This document shows positions 50,932-59,278 of a stretch of 64,000 bases of DNA, in pieces (the stretch's first letter is position 1; every line of letters begins with the position of its first letter). Both the position numbers and the translations under genes were made by a program. The DNA lies in assembly GCA_023417475.1 (NCBI GenBank), contig JAEZFP010000046.1, positions 48,356 through 112,355 of the forward strand, written 5' to 3'. Origin of the DNA: Bacillota bacterium (GTDB lineage: Bacteria > Bacillota > UBA4882 > UBA8346). Below the pieces are notes generated by a model that made no database searches, was not told where the DNA came from, and was given only the letters and a program-made list of their open reading frames with translations.

Positions 50932-50992
50932 GTCGTCCACGCTAGCTACCGGGACAGAAGCGCATTCAGCGTATTTTCTTGGCAGTTAGGTG
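50932..50992 (-). repeat. dispersed repeat, diverged copy 3
   Basis: On the minus strand this begins like the repeats at 15632 and 16196 (CACCTA near 50989) and ends in CGGTAGCTAGCGTGGACGAC, an exact 20-base match to 16243-16262. The middle is diverged. It lies just upstream of splB. Confidence 0.6.
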
Positions 50993-51011
50993 AAACAGGA
51001 GCTTAAACACG

Positions 51012-52034
51012 ATGAAACTTTTTGAACCCAAAAGAGCCTTTTTTGAAGAAGCTGCGCTGAAATACCCGCTCGGTCAAGCGATCTGGGATAAGATGAGCGC
51101 CGCCGGGATCCCGGTTCAGCTCACCGGTTCGCACAACCGGGTTACCGGTATTCCCGGCGGAACACCGCAACAAAGCTATCGTGAGAGCAAATTAACTTTA
51201 GTGGTTGGGGTAAAACGCGACTTGCGCTTGGATACTTGCAAGCCTTCGGCGGATTTTGAATTCTCATTGGGGACCAGTTGTCCCGGTGGTTGCCAATACT
51301 GCTATCTCCAAACCCATTTAGGCAAGAAACCCTACATTCGGGTTTATGTTAATACCGATGAAATTTTGTTGAAGATTAACGAAATCGCCGCTCAAAACGC
51401 TCCGGCGGTCACTACCTTTGAAGCGGCCAGCACTTCCGACCCGCTGGCCGTCGAACACATCACCGGTTCGCTAGCCAAAACCATCGAATTTTTTGGAAAT
51501 CTGCCCTTCGCCCGCTTGCGGGTTGTGACGAAATTCGCCGCCGTTGACAGTCTGTTGGACCTGGCCCACAACGGTCAAACCCGCTTTCGATTCAGTCTGA
51601 ATTCGGCTGAAATCATCACCAAATTTGAGCATAACACCGCCTCGGCCGCCGAACGCATCGAAGCCGCCGGGAAGATCGCCCGCGCCGGCTACCCGTTGGG
51701 CTTCATCATCGCCCCGCTCTTCATCTATCCCGGATATACGGAAGGATATGAACAGCTTTTCCGGGATTTAGCGCAAACCTTGACTCCAATTCCCGCCGAT
51801 TTGACGTTTGAATTGATCACCCATCGGTTTACCGCCAGCGCCAAACGAGTGATCCTGGAACGTTTCCCCAATACCCAATTGGATCTGGACGAGGCGAACC
51901 GCCGCAAAAAATTTGGCAAATACGGCTTGACCAAATACATCTATCCGGAAGCAGCCTACGCCGAACTGAAGGCAAATATCCAAACCATGCTCTCCAAATA
52001 CTTCCCAACTTCAAAAATTGAATATTTTACCTGA
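51012..52034 (+). CDS. splB: spore photoproduct lyase, hydrogen-donor Cys replaced by Ser
   Basis: A 340-residue radical-SAM enzyme that repairs 5-thyminyl-5,6-dihydrothymine in germinating spores. The cluster motif CPGGCQYCYL gives C90, C94 and C97, with both tyrosines of the proposed radical path (Y96, Y98) kept. The family features GQAIWDKM, KTRFRFSLNS-like QTRFRFSLNS, YPLGFIIAPLF, ELITHRFTASAKRVI and KFGKYGLTKYIYPE are present. The segment that in the Bacillus enzyme reads FEAACTSD, whose Cys141 donates hydrogen to the product radical, reads FEAASTSD here (S140, codon AGC). It is monocistronic. GGAG lies ten bases before ATG. Confidence 0.93.
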   Translation: MKLFEPKRAFFEEAALKYPLGQAIWDKMSAAGIPVQLTGSHNRVTGIPGGTPQQSYRESKLTLVVGVKRDLRLDTCKPSADFEFSLGTSCPGGCQYCYLQTHLGKKPYIRVYVNTDEILLKINEIAAQNAPAVTTFEAASTSDPLAVEHITGSLAKTIEFFGNLPFARLRVVTKFAAVDSLLDLAHNGQTRFRFSLNSAEIITKFEHNTASAAERIEAAGKIARAGYPLGFIIAPLFIYPGYTEGYEQLFRDLAQTLTPIPADLTFELITHRFTASAKRVILERFPNTQLDLDEANRRKKFGKYGLTKYIYPEAAYAELKANIQTMLSKYFPTSKIEYFT

Positions 52035-52116
52035 TTTTGCCGAACACTACAATGGATGGTGGTATTCCCCCATTGGCGGCAGCCACCGCCAACACGCCCG
52101 ACGCAGTACCGGGCAG

Positions 52117-52142
52117 AAAAACAGCCCGTCCAAAGACGGGCC
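52117..52142 (-). terminator. terminator of veg
   Basis: GCCCGTC (52124-52130) pairs with GACGGGC (52135-52141), with TGTTTTTC after it on the minus strand. Confidence 0.85.
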
Positions 52143-52150
52143 GAATCTCA

Positions 52151-52414
52151 CTATTGAATTTGCATTCCAATGCGGTTTTCCCCCACTGTCAACTCAACCG
52201 CTTGAGTTAACAGATCCGCATAGCTGTAAGAAACTCTTCGTTCAATCTGACGTTCTTTGAACCGAACCACGAAAACTTTCGGGTATGTCTGTTCAAGAAC
52301 TCCTTCGACCTCAAAGATTTTTTTACGGCCCCGATTAGCGCGGATCCGAATCGCTTCACCGACAAAACCGCCTAAATCTTCTCGAATCCGATCAAGAACA
52401 CCGGCCTCCTCCAA
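52151..52414 (-). CDS. veg: Veg family protein
   Basis: An 87-residue DUF1021 protein: IRANRGRKKIFEVEGVLEQT, YPKVFVVRF and RRVSYSYADLLTQAVEL match Veg, which influences biofilm formation and spore outgrowth in Bacillus. I start at TTG 52414, six bases behind GGAAGGTG; a GTG nine bases earlier lies within that site. It is normally found near ksgA and the spore gene yabG, and ksgA is indeed 600 bases upstream here. Confidence 0.93.
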   Translation of the reverse strand: MEEAGVLDRIREDLGGFVGEAIRIRANRGRKKIFEVEGVLEQTYPKVFVVRFKERQIERRVSYSYADLLTQAVELTVGENRIGMQIQ

Positions 52415-52532
52415 ATGGTTCACCTTCCTTCATTCATCCAATAACAGCATATCATGCCTGTCCGAAAATGTCAAGTTAAATATTATACTTGAACAGAAGA
52501 TGTTTGTCAACGGTTTTAATGCAATTATCCAA

Positions 52533-53003
52533 TTATTTCGTGTATTTATCGGCCACTTTTGAGGCACCATATGAATCTGGCTTTATTACCGCTTCAAAAC
52601 CACTGCCGGTAACCATCCCAATCACCTCGCGAATCACATCCTTGGTTTTGCCTTGTTCCCCGACATCCAGATGGATCTGGACATTAAAATCCTGCAACCC
52701 TTCGGCGCTAAGTTTCTCCGCAAGTTTCGCGGCTATGGTCAAACTTTTTGAAGTCTCATAAAATATCCGCTGTTTCAAACTTAATTTGGTCGGTTCCCAT
52801 TCCCGGGAATAAAAAAAACGGCCTCCTTTGCCTTCTTTCAGGATAACAATGGCCGTAACATAGCAGACGTCCTCCCGCAGTTGAGAGTCAGTTCCGACAA
52901 TCAGTTTATAATGCGCATCAGCATCCGTTTGGATAAAGGCAACCAACTCCGCAAATACTTGGTCAAAATTAAGCCTACCCTTGGTCGGGCTGATAAAGAA
53001 CAT
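52533..53003 (-). CDS. YkuK-family RNase H-like protein (DUF458)
   Basis: A 156-residue protein. LIVGTDSQLREDVCYVTAIVI shows the conserved Asp of an RNase H-like fold, with AEKLSAEGLQDFNVQIHLDVGEQGKTKDVIREVIGMVTGSGF as the C-terminal part carrying a second Asp. A nuclease role is suggested by fold only. GAGGG precedes ATG by seven bases. It lies 12 bases after ksgA and is co-transcribed with it. Confidence 0.88.
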   Translation of the reverse strand: MFFISPTKGRLNFDQVFAELVAFIQTDADAHYKLIVGTDSQLREDVCYVTAIVILKEGKGGRFFYSREWEPTKLSLKQRIFYETSKSLTIAAKLAEKLSAEGLQDFNVQIHLDVGEQGKTKDVIREVIGMVTGSGFEAVIKPDSYGASKVADKYTK

Positions 53004-53015
53004 TCGTTACACCCT

Positions 53016-53876
53016 CTATTCTAATTGACGAACAGCCATGGCAAGGGCCGTAAATTCAGCGACGTTCAGTGTCTCTCCCCGGCGCGTCGGCGTTATGTTT
53101 AGCGCCGCCAAAAGTTGCTGAATCTGATCTTTTGCCGCGACCACGCTCTGCAATGCATTTTGAATCGTTTTTCGCCGTTGCCCGAACGCCGCTTGCACCA
53201 CCCGGTGCAAATGCGGATACAGTTCCTGACGTTCCGGATCCCCAAACGGCCGGATCCGCACCACCGCCGAATCAACTTGGGGGGCCGGATAAAAAACCGT
53301 TTTGGGCACAGTCATGATTTTATCCACTTGACCGTAAAAATTAAGCATCACCGTTAACGCGCCGTAATCCTTACCGCCCGGTTCAGCCGTAATCCGTTGC
53401 GCCACTTCCTTTTGGATCAAAAACACCAACGACTCCCAGCGAATACCCGCCTCTACCAGCTTGAAAATTGCCGGGGTCGTTATATAATACGGCAAATTGG
53501 CGACAACCTTGCCACGAAACTTACCGGATTGGCTGAATTTCGCCAAACGGGACAGGTCAAATTGCATAAAATCTTCGTTATAAAGGGTCAGTCGTTCTTC
53601 CTGGGCAAATTGCTCGCCCAGAATACCAAATAACCCGCGATCATATTCCACCGCAACGACACGGCAGCCTCGTTCCAACAATTCCATGGTTAACGCGCCC
53701 AAACCCGGTCCAATCTCCAAAACGACGTCGGAAGGTTCCAATTGGGCGGCATCCGTTATCTTTACCAAAATATTCCTGTCAATTAAAAAATTCTGGCCCA
53801 GGCTTTTGCGGGGAGCAAAATTCCGTTGGGCCAGTATATCACGGATTTCCCGTGGCGAGGTCGGTTTATAATCCAT
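53016..53876 (-). CDS. rsmA: 16S rRNA (adenine1518/1519-N6) dimethyltransferase
   Basis: A 286-residue KsgA/RsmA enzyme methylating two adjacent adenines in the 3' hairpin of 16S rRNA. The SAM site has SLGQNFLIDRNIL, VLEIGPGLGALTMELL, VVAVEYDRGL and the catalytic VVANLPYYITTPAIFKLVE (NLPY). FGQRRKTIQNAL marks the C-terminal domain. AAAGGA precedes ATG. Its position upstream of veg follows the order rsmA-yabG-veg of Bacillus with ykuK in place of yabG. Confidence 0.96.
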   Translation of the reverse strand: MDYKPTSPREIRDILAQRNFAPRKSLGQNFLIDRNILVKITDAAQLEPSDVVLEIGPGLGALTMELLERGCRVVAVEYDRGLFGILGEQFAQEERLTLYNEDFMQFDLSRLAKFSQSGKFRGKVVANLPYYITTPAIFKLVEAGIRWESLVFLIQKEVAQRITAEPGGKDYGALTVMLNFYGQVDKIMTVPKTVFYPAPQVDSAVVRIRPFGDPERQELYPHLHRVVQAAFGQRRKTIQNALQSVVAAKDQIQQLLAALNITPTRRGETLNVAEFTALAMAVRQLE

Positions 53877-54033
53877 GGTATCCTTTCAGCACGATCTGCG
53901 GCAGCAATTGTACTTACTCCCATTATTTGAAAATAAGCTTGAGTATCCCAACAATAGCATGTAACAACAAACCTTATATTATGAAACGTTTGGCTACGCC
54001 AAGTTTACCCAGCTCAGCTTTCACGATCAAAAA

Positions 54034-54957
54034 TTATGAGCAGCGGCGGTCGCGGACATAATGGCTTCCGGGCATTGATTTGGCGTAAGCAAGCAACTCG
54101 GCGCCGATCAACTCCGCCTCCAGCCAATCTTGGATCAGACGGTGTTGATTACTGACAATTCCCAGGGCGATGGTCATAATCGGCCATTGCTCCACCAATC
54201 CGCGCCGGTTGGGAACCGCCAATCCGCCGCGATTCCGGTCTTCTTCAAGATAATAGCGGCCGATTCCGGCATCGAATCCTTCCAAAATCCGTTTACTGAA
54301 CGTTTCCGCCACACCGGCCCGGACCATTAGGCAAAAATCATCGCCACCCAGATGGTAGAGCTCGGGAAGTTGCTCCCGAAAGTGGGGGATAATAGCTACG
54401 ATCAAATTGGCCAAAAACACAATCACTTGATTTCCTTGTTCAAAACCATAAAACTTATTATAGGCGGTAAAGTCTTTAAGATCGATAAAGATCAACTCGA
54501 ACTGTTCGCCGTTTTTAACAGTATTGCGAATCTTCTGTTGCAGGTGGATTTTACCGGGCAACATGGTCAACGGATTGAGTTGGCGAATCAAACGGGATTG
54601 AACAATCAAGGCGTTTACGCGGTTTAATAGGGTTTTGGGGGTAAACGGTTTGATCAATATGTCGTCGACCCGATACCCGGAAATGCCAAATTGGGTTTCG
54701 TCAAAATTACGGTCCGCCAGCAAAATAACGCCGATACTCCGGTAATTGGGTTGGTTTTCAAGTTCATGAATAACCCGATAACCATCCACTTCGGGGTTGA
54801 TGATCAGCAGATCGGGCGTTGATTGTTGGAGTTTGGCGAAACCTTCTTCGCCATTGGTACTGGTGATGACCCAATAACCGGCGCTGGACAGTTTGATCAC
54901 CGCCATCTCAACGGCGCGCGGGTCGGAATCGATAATCAGGATTTTTTCTCCTACCAT
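54034..54957 (-). CDS. degenerate receiver plus GGDEF-like protein
   Basis: A 307-residue two-domain signalling protein. Residues 4-120 form a response-regulator receiver with D10, D12 and K103 kept, but the phosphoacceptor position is Asn54 (LLIINPEVDGY) and the switch Thr is Ala. Residues 128-300 form a GGDEF-like domain with NPLTMLPGK, FIDLKDFTAYNKFYG and signature GGDDF (204-208) in place of GGDEF. It may bind or weakly make cyclic di-GMP, but phosphorylation control is unlikely. The start is ATG 54957, behind GGAGGAGCAGGT; the frame extends to 55128 without a site. Confidence 0.87.
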   Translation of the reverse strand: MVGEKILIIDSDPRAVEMAVIKLSSAGYWVITSTNGEEGFAKLQQSTPDLLIINPEVDGYRVIHELENQPNYRSIGVILLADRNFDETQFGISGYRVDDILIKPFTPKTLLNRVNALIVQSRLIRQLNPLTMLPGKIHLQQKIRNTVKNGEQFELIFIDLKDFTAYNKFYGFEQGNQVIVFLANLIVAIIPHFREQLPELYHLGGDDFCLMVRAGVAETFSKRILEGFDAGIGRYYLEEDRNRGGLAVPNRRGLVEQWPIMTIALGIVSNQHRLIQDWLEAELIGAELLAYAKSMPGSHYVRDRRCS

Positions 54958-55069
54958 ACCTGCTCCTCCAGCATCGACTTCACACAATTTCCGTATTAAT
55001 TCGACAGGAGGCATAGGTAATCCTTCAACAATATGTAAATTAGAATGCCGGCTCGACTCGCGGCAGGAC

Positions 55070-55100
55070 TTAAAACGAAGGCGGGTTTTGCAACCCGCCT
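55070..55100 (-). terminator. terminator of solute-binding protein gene
   Basis: AGGCGGGTT-GCAA-AACCCGCCT on the minus strand with TCGTTTT after it, 37 bases past the stop. Confidence 0.85.
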
Positions 55101-55136
55101 CATCATAGATATTGAACGAAAAGATCAACCCAATCT

Positions 55137-56414
55137 TTAGTGCGCCTTATCTAGTTGCATATTTTCAAGATCGGAAAGCGGCTTTTTCCCGGCCAAATAT
55201 TCATCGAGCAGGCGTAAGGCCGGCGTCTCCGTCAACGGCCGATTCCGGTTGACCAAAGCGATCGGTTTCAATAAGGCTCCAATCTCCATTCCCGTCCGTT
55301 TTTCCCAGATCCGGCCCGCATCAATTGTGGCAGGATACACCATCATTTCTTGCCAAGGCTCGATCCCCGGATAAGTGCTTAAAAAATAGCCCAATCGGAC
55401 TGCCGCCGCAATATGGGCGTCACCCCGGGTTTTCCTATTACGATAAACCGCGATCACGCCGTTTTCGGTCCGCAAAAAACTCCGCGCGCCCTTTTGGGCC
55501 GGTCCGGGCAGCAGCACCGGATCCACCGCGGTAGTTTGACCAACGCCGGTTTTTTCCTTGATTACCCGATATAAACTCAACCGTCCATCAGCGATGACCA
55601 CTGTTTTTCCGGCCAAAAACCGGCCGATCGCATTATTGGAATAATCACCCGGAATCGCTTTGGCACCCGCCAAACGTTTTAAAACCGTCATGCCAAACTC
55701 CCGGTTATTGACTGCAATCTTTCCCGAGCCATCCATCAGTAATTGGCCAAAAAAACCTCCGTCACCCGGAAACGCCGCAAATTTCAGATTTCCTTTGCCC
55801 CGCGTTAATATTTCGAGCAAGTCTTCCCATTGCCAACCATTGGCGGTGATATTGGCTGCCGTCAGACCGTTTGCAGTCAAAAGCCCCCGGTTGCCAATCC
55901 AAACCACCGGTGCGACCCAACGCGGGAAGGTACACTGAACTCCGGCCACTTTACCCATTTCCGCCACTTCGGACCGGAACGAAGCCAACTCCCCGTTTTG
56001 GCAAAAAGGTCCAACCGGAATTTGCCAACGACTATCGAATTGCGGGATATGATACGCCGAACAATAGACATCCGGCAAGTTGCCGTCTTTTAACGCATTG
56101 GCCAGTTGCCGCGGTCCATCCAGCAAGTCGAGCAATTTGACTTGCACTTTAATATTGGGGTATAGCTTTTGAAAGCGCCCGATTGCCCGATTTAGGTATT
56201 TTGAATAAGCAACCGTTTGCAATGGGTAATCATAGTCCCACACCGTTACATGGTAGATCTGTTTCGGGTCGATTTTGGCATTGGGGTTAAGGGGAATTTC
56301 CCATTCTCCCAAGCGATAATGGGGTTGATACCTTGTGATCCCGACGGCGAAGCCGCCAAGGAACAGCAGTCCAAAACCGATTATCCATAGATATCTACGG
56401 CGGATTACTACCAT
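55137..56414 (-). CDS. orphan extracellular solute-binding protein (family 1)
   Basis: A 425-residue exported protein. An N-terminal anchor (about 8-26) without a lipobox Cys is followed by a sugar-binding-type fold: VTVWDYDYPLQTVAYSKYLNRAIGRFQKLYPNIKVQVKLLD, NGWQWEDLLEILTRG and the GKTVVIADGRLSLYRVI hinge region. ABC permease and ATPase genes are absent on both sides, so it may serve a remote transporter or act as a sensor. GGAGGT precedes ATG by seven bases. It is followed by the L,D-transpeptidase gene upstream, 19 bases apart. Confidence 0.85.
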   Translation of the reverse strand: MVVIRRRYLWIIGFGLLFLGGFAVGITRYQPHYRLGEWEIPLNPNAKIDPKQIYHVTVWDYDYPLQTVAYSKYLNRAIGRFQKLYPNIKVQVKLLDLLDGPRQLANALKDGNLPDVYCSAYHIPQFDSRWQIPVGPFCQNGELASFRSEVAEMGKVAGVQCTFPRWVAPVVWIGNRGLLTANGLTAANITANGWQWEDLLEILTRGKGNLKFAAFPGDGGFFGQLLMDGSGKIAVNNREFGMTVLKRLAGAKAIPGDYSNNAIGRFLAGKTVVIADGRLSLYRVIKEKTGVGQTTAVDPVLLPGPAQKGARSFLRTENGVIAVYRNRKTRGDAHIAAAVRLGYFLSTYPGIEPWQEMMVYPATIDAGRIWEKRTGMEIGALLKPIALVNRNRPLTETPALRLLDEYLAGKKPLSDLENMQLDKAH

Positions 56415-56433
56415 CGGATCTACCTCCGCTTCA

Positions 56434-57168
56434 TTACCGTAAACCCAGCAAATACTGTTCGACCATGGTCAAACGACCGCTGGGCGTCAGCCCGTAAAAA
56501 AACTGCAGCCGTTTTACCGCCTGTTCCATTGTCGCTCCAAAACGTCCATCCAAATTACCCGGATTAAACCCCTGCCGGCGCATGGCGAATTGAACCATCG
56601 AAACATCTTTTCCGGAGCTTTTCAGCCGAAATTCAGCCCGCGGAGTCACCACCGGGGGATCGCCTAAGATAATTACCGGCGTCCCGACTTTGACGATATT
56701 ATACAATTCAATTACGTGCTGGTTGAACATACGGATGCAACCGTGACTTGAACGGTAGCCGATCGTCCCCGGTTTGTTGGTGCCGTGAATTCCATAGATA
56801 CCCCAGGGAACGTTGATCCCGATCCAACGCGCGCCAAAACCGTCGCCCCAGTTCCCTCCTTTATGAATGATCCGCCATTCGCCAATCGGAGTCGGGGTAT
56901 CCTTGGTTCCGATCGCAACCGTGTATGTTTTAAAGAGAACTTGATCACGGTAAAAATACAACCGTAATTGTTTGGTATCCACAATGATCTTATCTTTGGA
57001 AGCAAGCGGAAGATTGTGGGAATCGGCGGCGATCTGCTCTTCCAATTGGAAATTCTCCCCGTCTTCACAAGTCACATGGTTTATCGCCCACGTTTGAACC
57101 GTTACGAAGATCATCACGATTCCCGCCAAAAAAATAATATGCAAGGGCCGAAAACGCTTCTCCGCCAA
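56434..57168 (-). CDS. L,D-transpeptidase (YkuD) with peptidoglycan-binding domain
   Basis: A 244-residue exported protein. A signal anchor (about 10-28) precedes a YkuD domain (about 58-172) with the catalytic motif HGTNKPGTIGYRSSHGCIRM (His and Cys intact) and a C-terminal peptidoglycan_binding_1 domain (about 182-242). YkuD enzymes form 3-3 cross-links or attach envelope proteins to peptidoglycan. The start is TTG 57168, nine bases behind AAGGGGG. It is the first gene of a pair with the solute-binding protein. Confidence 0.93.
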   Translation of the reverse strand: MAEKRFRPLHIIFLAGIVMIFVTVQTWAINHVTCEDGENFQLEEQIAADSHNLPLASKDKIIVDTKQLRLYFYRDQVLFKTYTVAIGTKDTPTPIGEWRIIHKGGNWGDGFGARWIGINVPWGIYGIHGTNKPGTIGYRSSHGCIRMFNQHVIELYNIVKVGTPVIILGDPPVVTPRAEFRLKSSGKDVSMVQFAMRRQGFNPGNLDGRFGATMEQAVKRLQFFYGLTPSGRLTMVEQYLLGLR

Positions 57169-57255
57169 TTCGATTCCCCCTTAGTCAAACCATATATTTC
57201 GCAAATGGACAATAAGCCAATATCATATCTATGTAGGCAACGGCGGAAGTAGTAC

Positions 57256-57290
57256 GTAAAAAAAATCCCAGACCGACTCGGCCTGGGATG
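57256..57290 (-). terminator. terminator of phoU
   Basis: ATCCCAG and CTGGGAT around an 11-base loop, followed by eight T on the minus strand. Confidence 0.9.
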
Positions 57291-57310
57291 ATTATTTGCA
57301 AGGTGCGTTA

Positions 57311-57961
57311 TTAATATTTGACGCGTTTTCCGGTGAGTATGTAAATGGTCTGCTCGCCAATGTTGGTGGCATGATCGGCCGCCCGCTCCAACCATTCGGC
57401 GACCAATAAAAAACGAGAAGCTTGATACGCTTTGACCGGATCCGCTTCCGCCCCGGTCATCTTGACCAACTCGGCACAGATCTCGTCATAAAGGTTATCC
57501 GCTTCTTCATCTTTACGGCAAACCGCTTCCGCCAAATCAATATCTTTCTCCACGAACGCTTTCAATACGGTCGAGACCATCTGCATCGCCACCGTGGCCA
57601 ATTGGGGAATATGAACCAACGGTTTGAGATACGCTTGGTTCTTCAATTCCAAGACCACTTCGGCAATATTGGTTGCGTAATCGCCGATCCGTTCCAAGTC
57701 GTTCACAATCTTTATCATTGCAAAGTCGCGTTTCAAATCAAAGCCAAGCGGCGGTGTATTGGATACGGTCCGTTCGATCTCTTCCTCAATTACAATTTGC
57801 ATGTTGTCAATGGTATCATCCCGTTCGATTACCACCAACGCCAACTGCGGACTGTGTTCCCGCAGCGCTTGAATGGCCATCTTCATCGTCTCTTCAACGA
57901 GGCTTCCCATCTTCAAAAGGTCCCGTTGCGCCTGTTCCAAATTGTTTCCGGCTGTGATCAT
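57311..57961 (-). CDS. phoU: phosphate-transport regulator PhoU
   Basis: A 216-residue protein of two PhoU three-helix repeats (about 1-100 and 110-210), with E/D-rich metal-binding motifs such as ERDDTIDNMQIVIEEEIE and DEEADNLYDEICAEL. PhoU modulates the Pst phosphate transporter and its histidine kinase. The pst genes are not adjacent here. GAGGTG precedes ATG by five bases. Confidence 0.93.
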   Translation of the reverse strand: MITAGNNLEQAQRDLLKMGSLVEETMKMAIQALREHSPQLALVVIERDDTIDNMQIVIEEEIERTVSNTPPLGFDLKRDFAMIKIVNDLERIGDYATNIAEVVLELKNQAYLKPLVHIPQLATVAMQMVSTVLKAFVEKDIDLAEAVCRKDEEADNLYDEICAELVKMTGAEADPVKAYQASRFLLVAEWLERAADHATNIGEQTIYILTGKRVKY

Positions 57962-58116
57962 CGTGTCACCTCATCGCAATATATTTTCACGTAAACTTAA
58001 TATAAATATTGCACGTGATTGCCTTTCATTCCTTCGTAGCGCCAAAATATTTTTTCGCTTTCGCCGCCCCATCCCGTTTATTCCGGCACCGGTCGGAATC
58101 CGTCCCTTCAAAATGA

Positions 58117-58152
58117 CGAAAAGACCGCGCCAGCAGCTGTCAAAGCGGTCCT
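58117..58152 (-). terminator. terminator ending the tsaE-tsaB-rimI operon
   Basis: GACCGC (58123-58128) pairs with GCGGTC (58145-58150), one arm lying within the last rimI codons, then TTTTCG on the minus strand. Confidence 0.6.
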
Positions 58153-58589
58153 TTCCACATGATAAAAGCATCTTCATTGTTGTCAAGATAATAACGGCGC
58201 CGGACTCCCATATGAACAAACCCCGTCTTTTGGTATAGTTCCTGGGCCGACCCGTTCGAACGCCGCACTTCCAAGGTTAAGTATTTGACCCCGCGCGTCC
58301 GGGAGACCTCGGTCAGCTTATCAAGCAAAGCCTGGCCGATCCCCTGACGGCGGAAGACCGGGTGAGTCGCCAAATTGGTAATATGACCCTCATCAAACAC
58401 CACCCACATTCCAATGTAACCAACGACGCGATTCATTTCATTCCGGGCCACCAGATACACTGCGCGTTGGTTTTCGAGCAACTCATAAACAAACGAATCC
58501 CGCGACCACGGCGTGGCGAACGATATATGCTCGATCTCGAGCACCGCCTCCAAATCTTCCATGCACATCAAGTCAATTGTTATTGCCAT
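58140..58589 (-). CDS. rimI: ribosomal protein S18-alanine N-acetyltransferase
   Basis: A 149-residue GNAT enzyme. HISFATPWSRDSFVYELLEN, VVFDEGHITNLATHPVFRRQ, GIGQALLDKLTEV and LEVRRSNGSAQELYQKTGF follow RimI closely. It overlaps tsaB by 17 bases, as in the common tsaE-tsaB-rimI order. The usual next gene, tsaD, is missing, replaced by phoU after a terminator. Confidence 0.95.
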   Translation of the reverse strand: MAITIDLMCMEDLEAVLEIEHISFATPWSRDSFVYELLENQRAVYLVARNEMNRVVGYIGMWVVFDEGHITNLATHPVFRRQGIGQALLDKLTEVSRTRGVKYLTLEVRRSNGSAQELYQKTGFVHMGVRRRYYLDNNEDAFIMWKGPL

Positions 58590-59277
58590 GAGCCTTTTCC
58601 TCCAAACGAACCTCCGCTTCGACCCGCCGCAAATAACTGGGAAGTAACAACTCGGGATGTTGCGCCAAACCGTTTCGCCAGTCGCTTTGTCCCAGCAAAC
58701 CGGCTAACCCCGCCATCGGACGGTCCCAAGCCTTGGGCCCGATCCGCAACTGGGACGCGCCGTTCCAAACCTCAGGATAGTTTTTACCGCCATCGCCGCA
58801 AAGTAAAACAGCGGGCAAGGTCGCTACCTTTTCCCGGAATGCCGTCGCGGCGATCGCTTCCGGCCGAATCACCGGCAGCAACCCCTCGGCGGTGCTTTGA
58901 TATAACGCTGTATAAATCTCGCCCCGTCTGGCATCAATCATCGGCGCAACCCAATCGGCGGCGTAACGCCCGTTTTCGGCTAAAATCCGCAAAGTGCTGA
59001 GCGCCACCACCGGAATTCCCAACGCCACCGCCAAACCCTTCGCCGCTGCCAAACCGACCCGGATCCCGGTATAGGAACCCGGTCCGGTTCCGACAGCGAT
59101 TAACTGAAGCTCATTCAATTTATGGCCGGTTTTGGCAGTCATCATTGCTAAAACCGCTAAGAGATACTCACCGCCACCCTTCATTGCTTTTAAGGAGACT
59201 TCCAAGATGATCTCTTCATCTTCCAAAAGCGCCATACTCCCCCAAGCAGTGGCGGTATCCATCCCTAAGATAAGCAT
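58573..59277 (-). CDS. tsaB: tRNA threonylcarbamoyladenosine biosynthesis protein TsaB
   Basis: A 234-residue ASKHA-fold protein that partners TsaD and TsaE in t6A37 synthesis. ILGMDTATAWGSMALL, LIAVGTGPGSYTGIRVGLAAAKGLA and VALSTLRILAEN are diagnostic. No catalytic site is expected. It starts one base after the tsaE stop and overlaps rimI. Confidence 0.96.
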   Translation of the reverse strand: MLILGMDTATAWGSMALLEDEEIILEVSLKAMKGGGEYLLAVLAMMTAKTGHKLNELQLIAVGTGPGSYTGIRVGLAAAKGLAVALGIPVVALSTLRILAENGRYAADWVAPMIDARRGEIYTALYQSTAEGLLPVIRPEAIAATAFREKVATLPAVLLCGDGGKNYPEVWNGASQLRIGPKAWDRPMAGLAGLLGQSDWRNGLAQHPELLLPSYLRRVEAEVRLEEKAHGNNN

Positions 59278-59278
59278 T

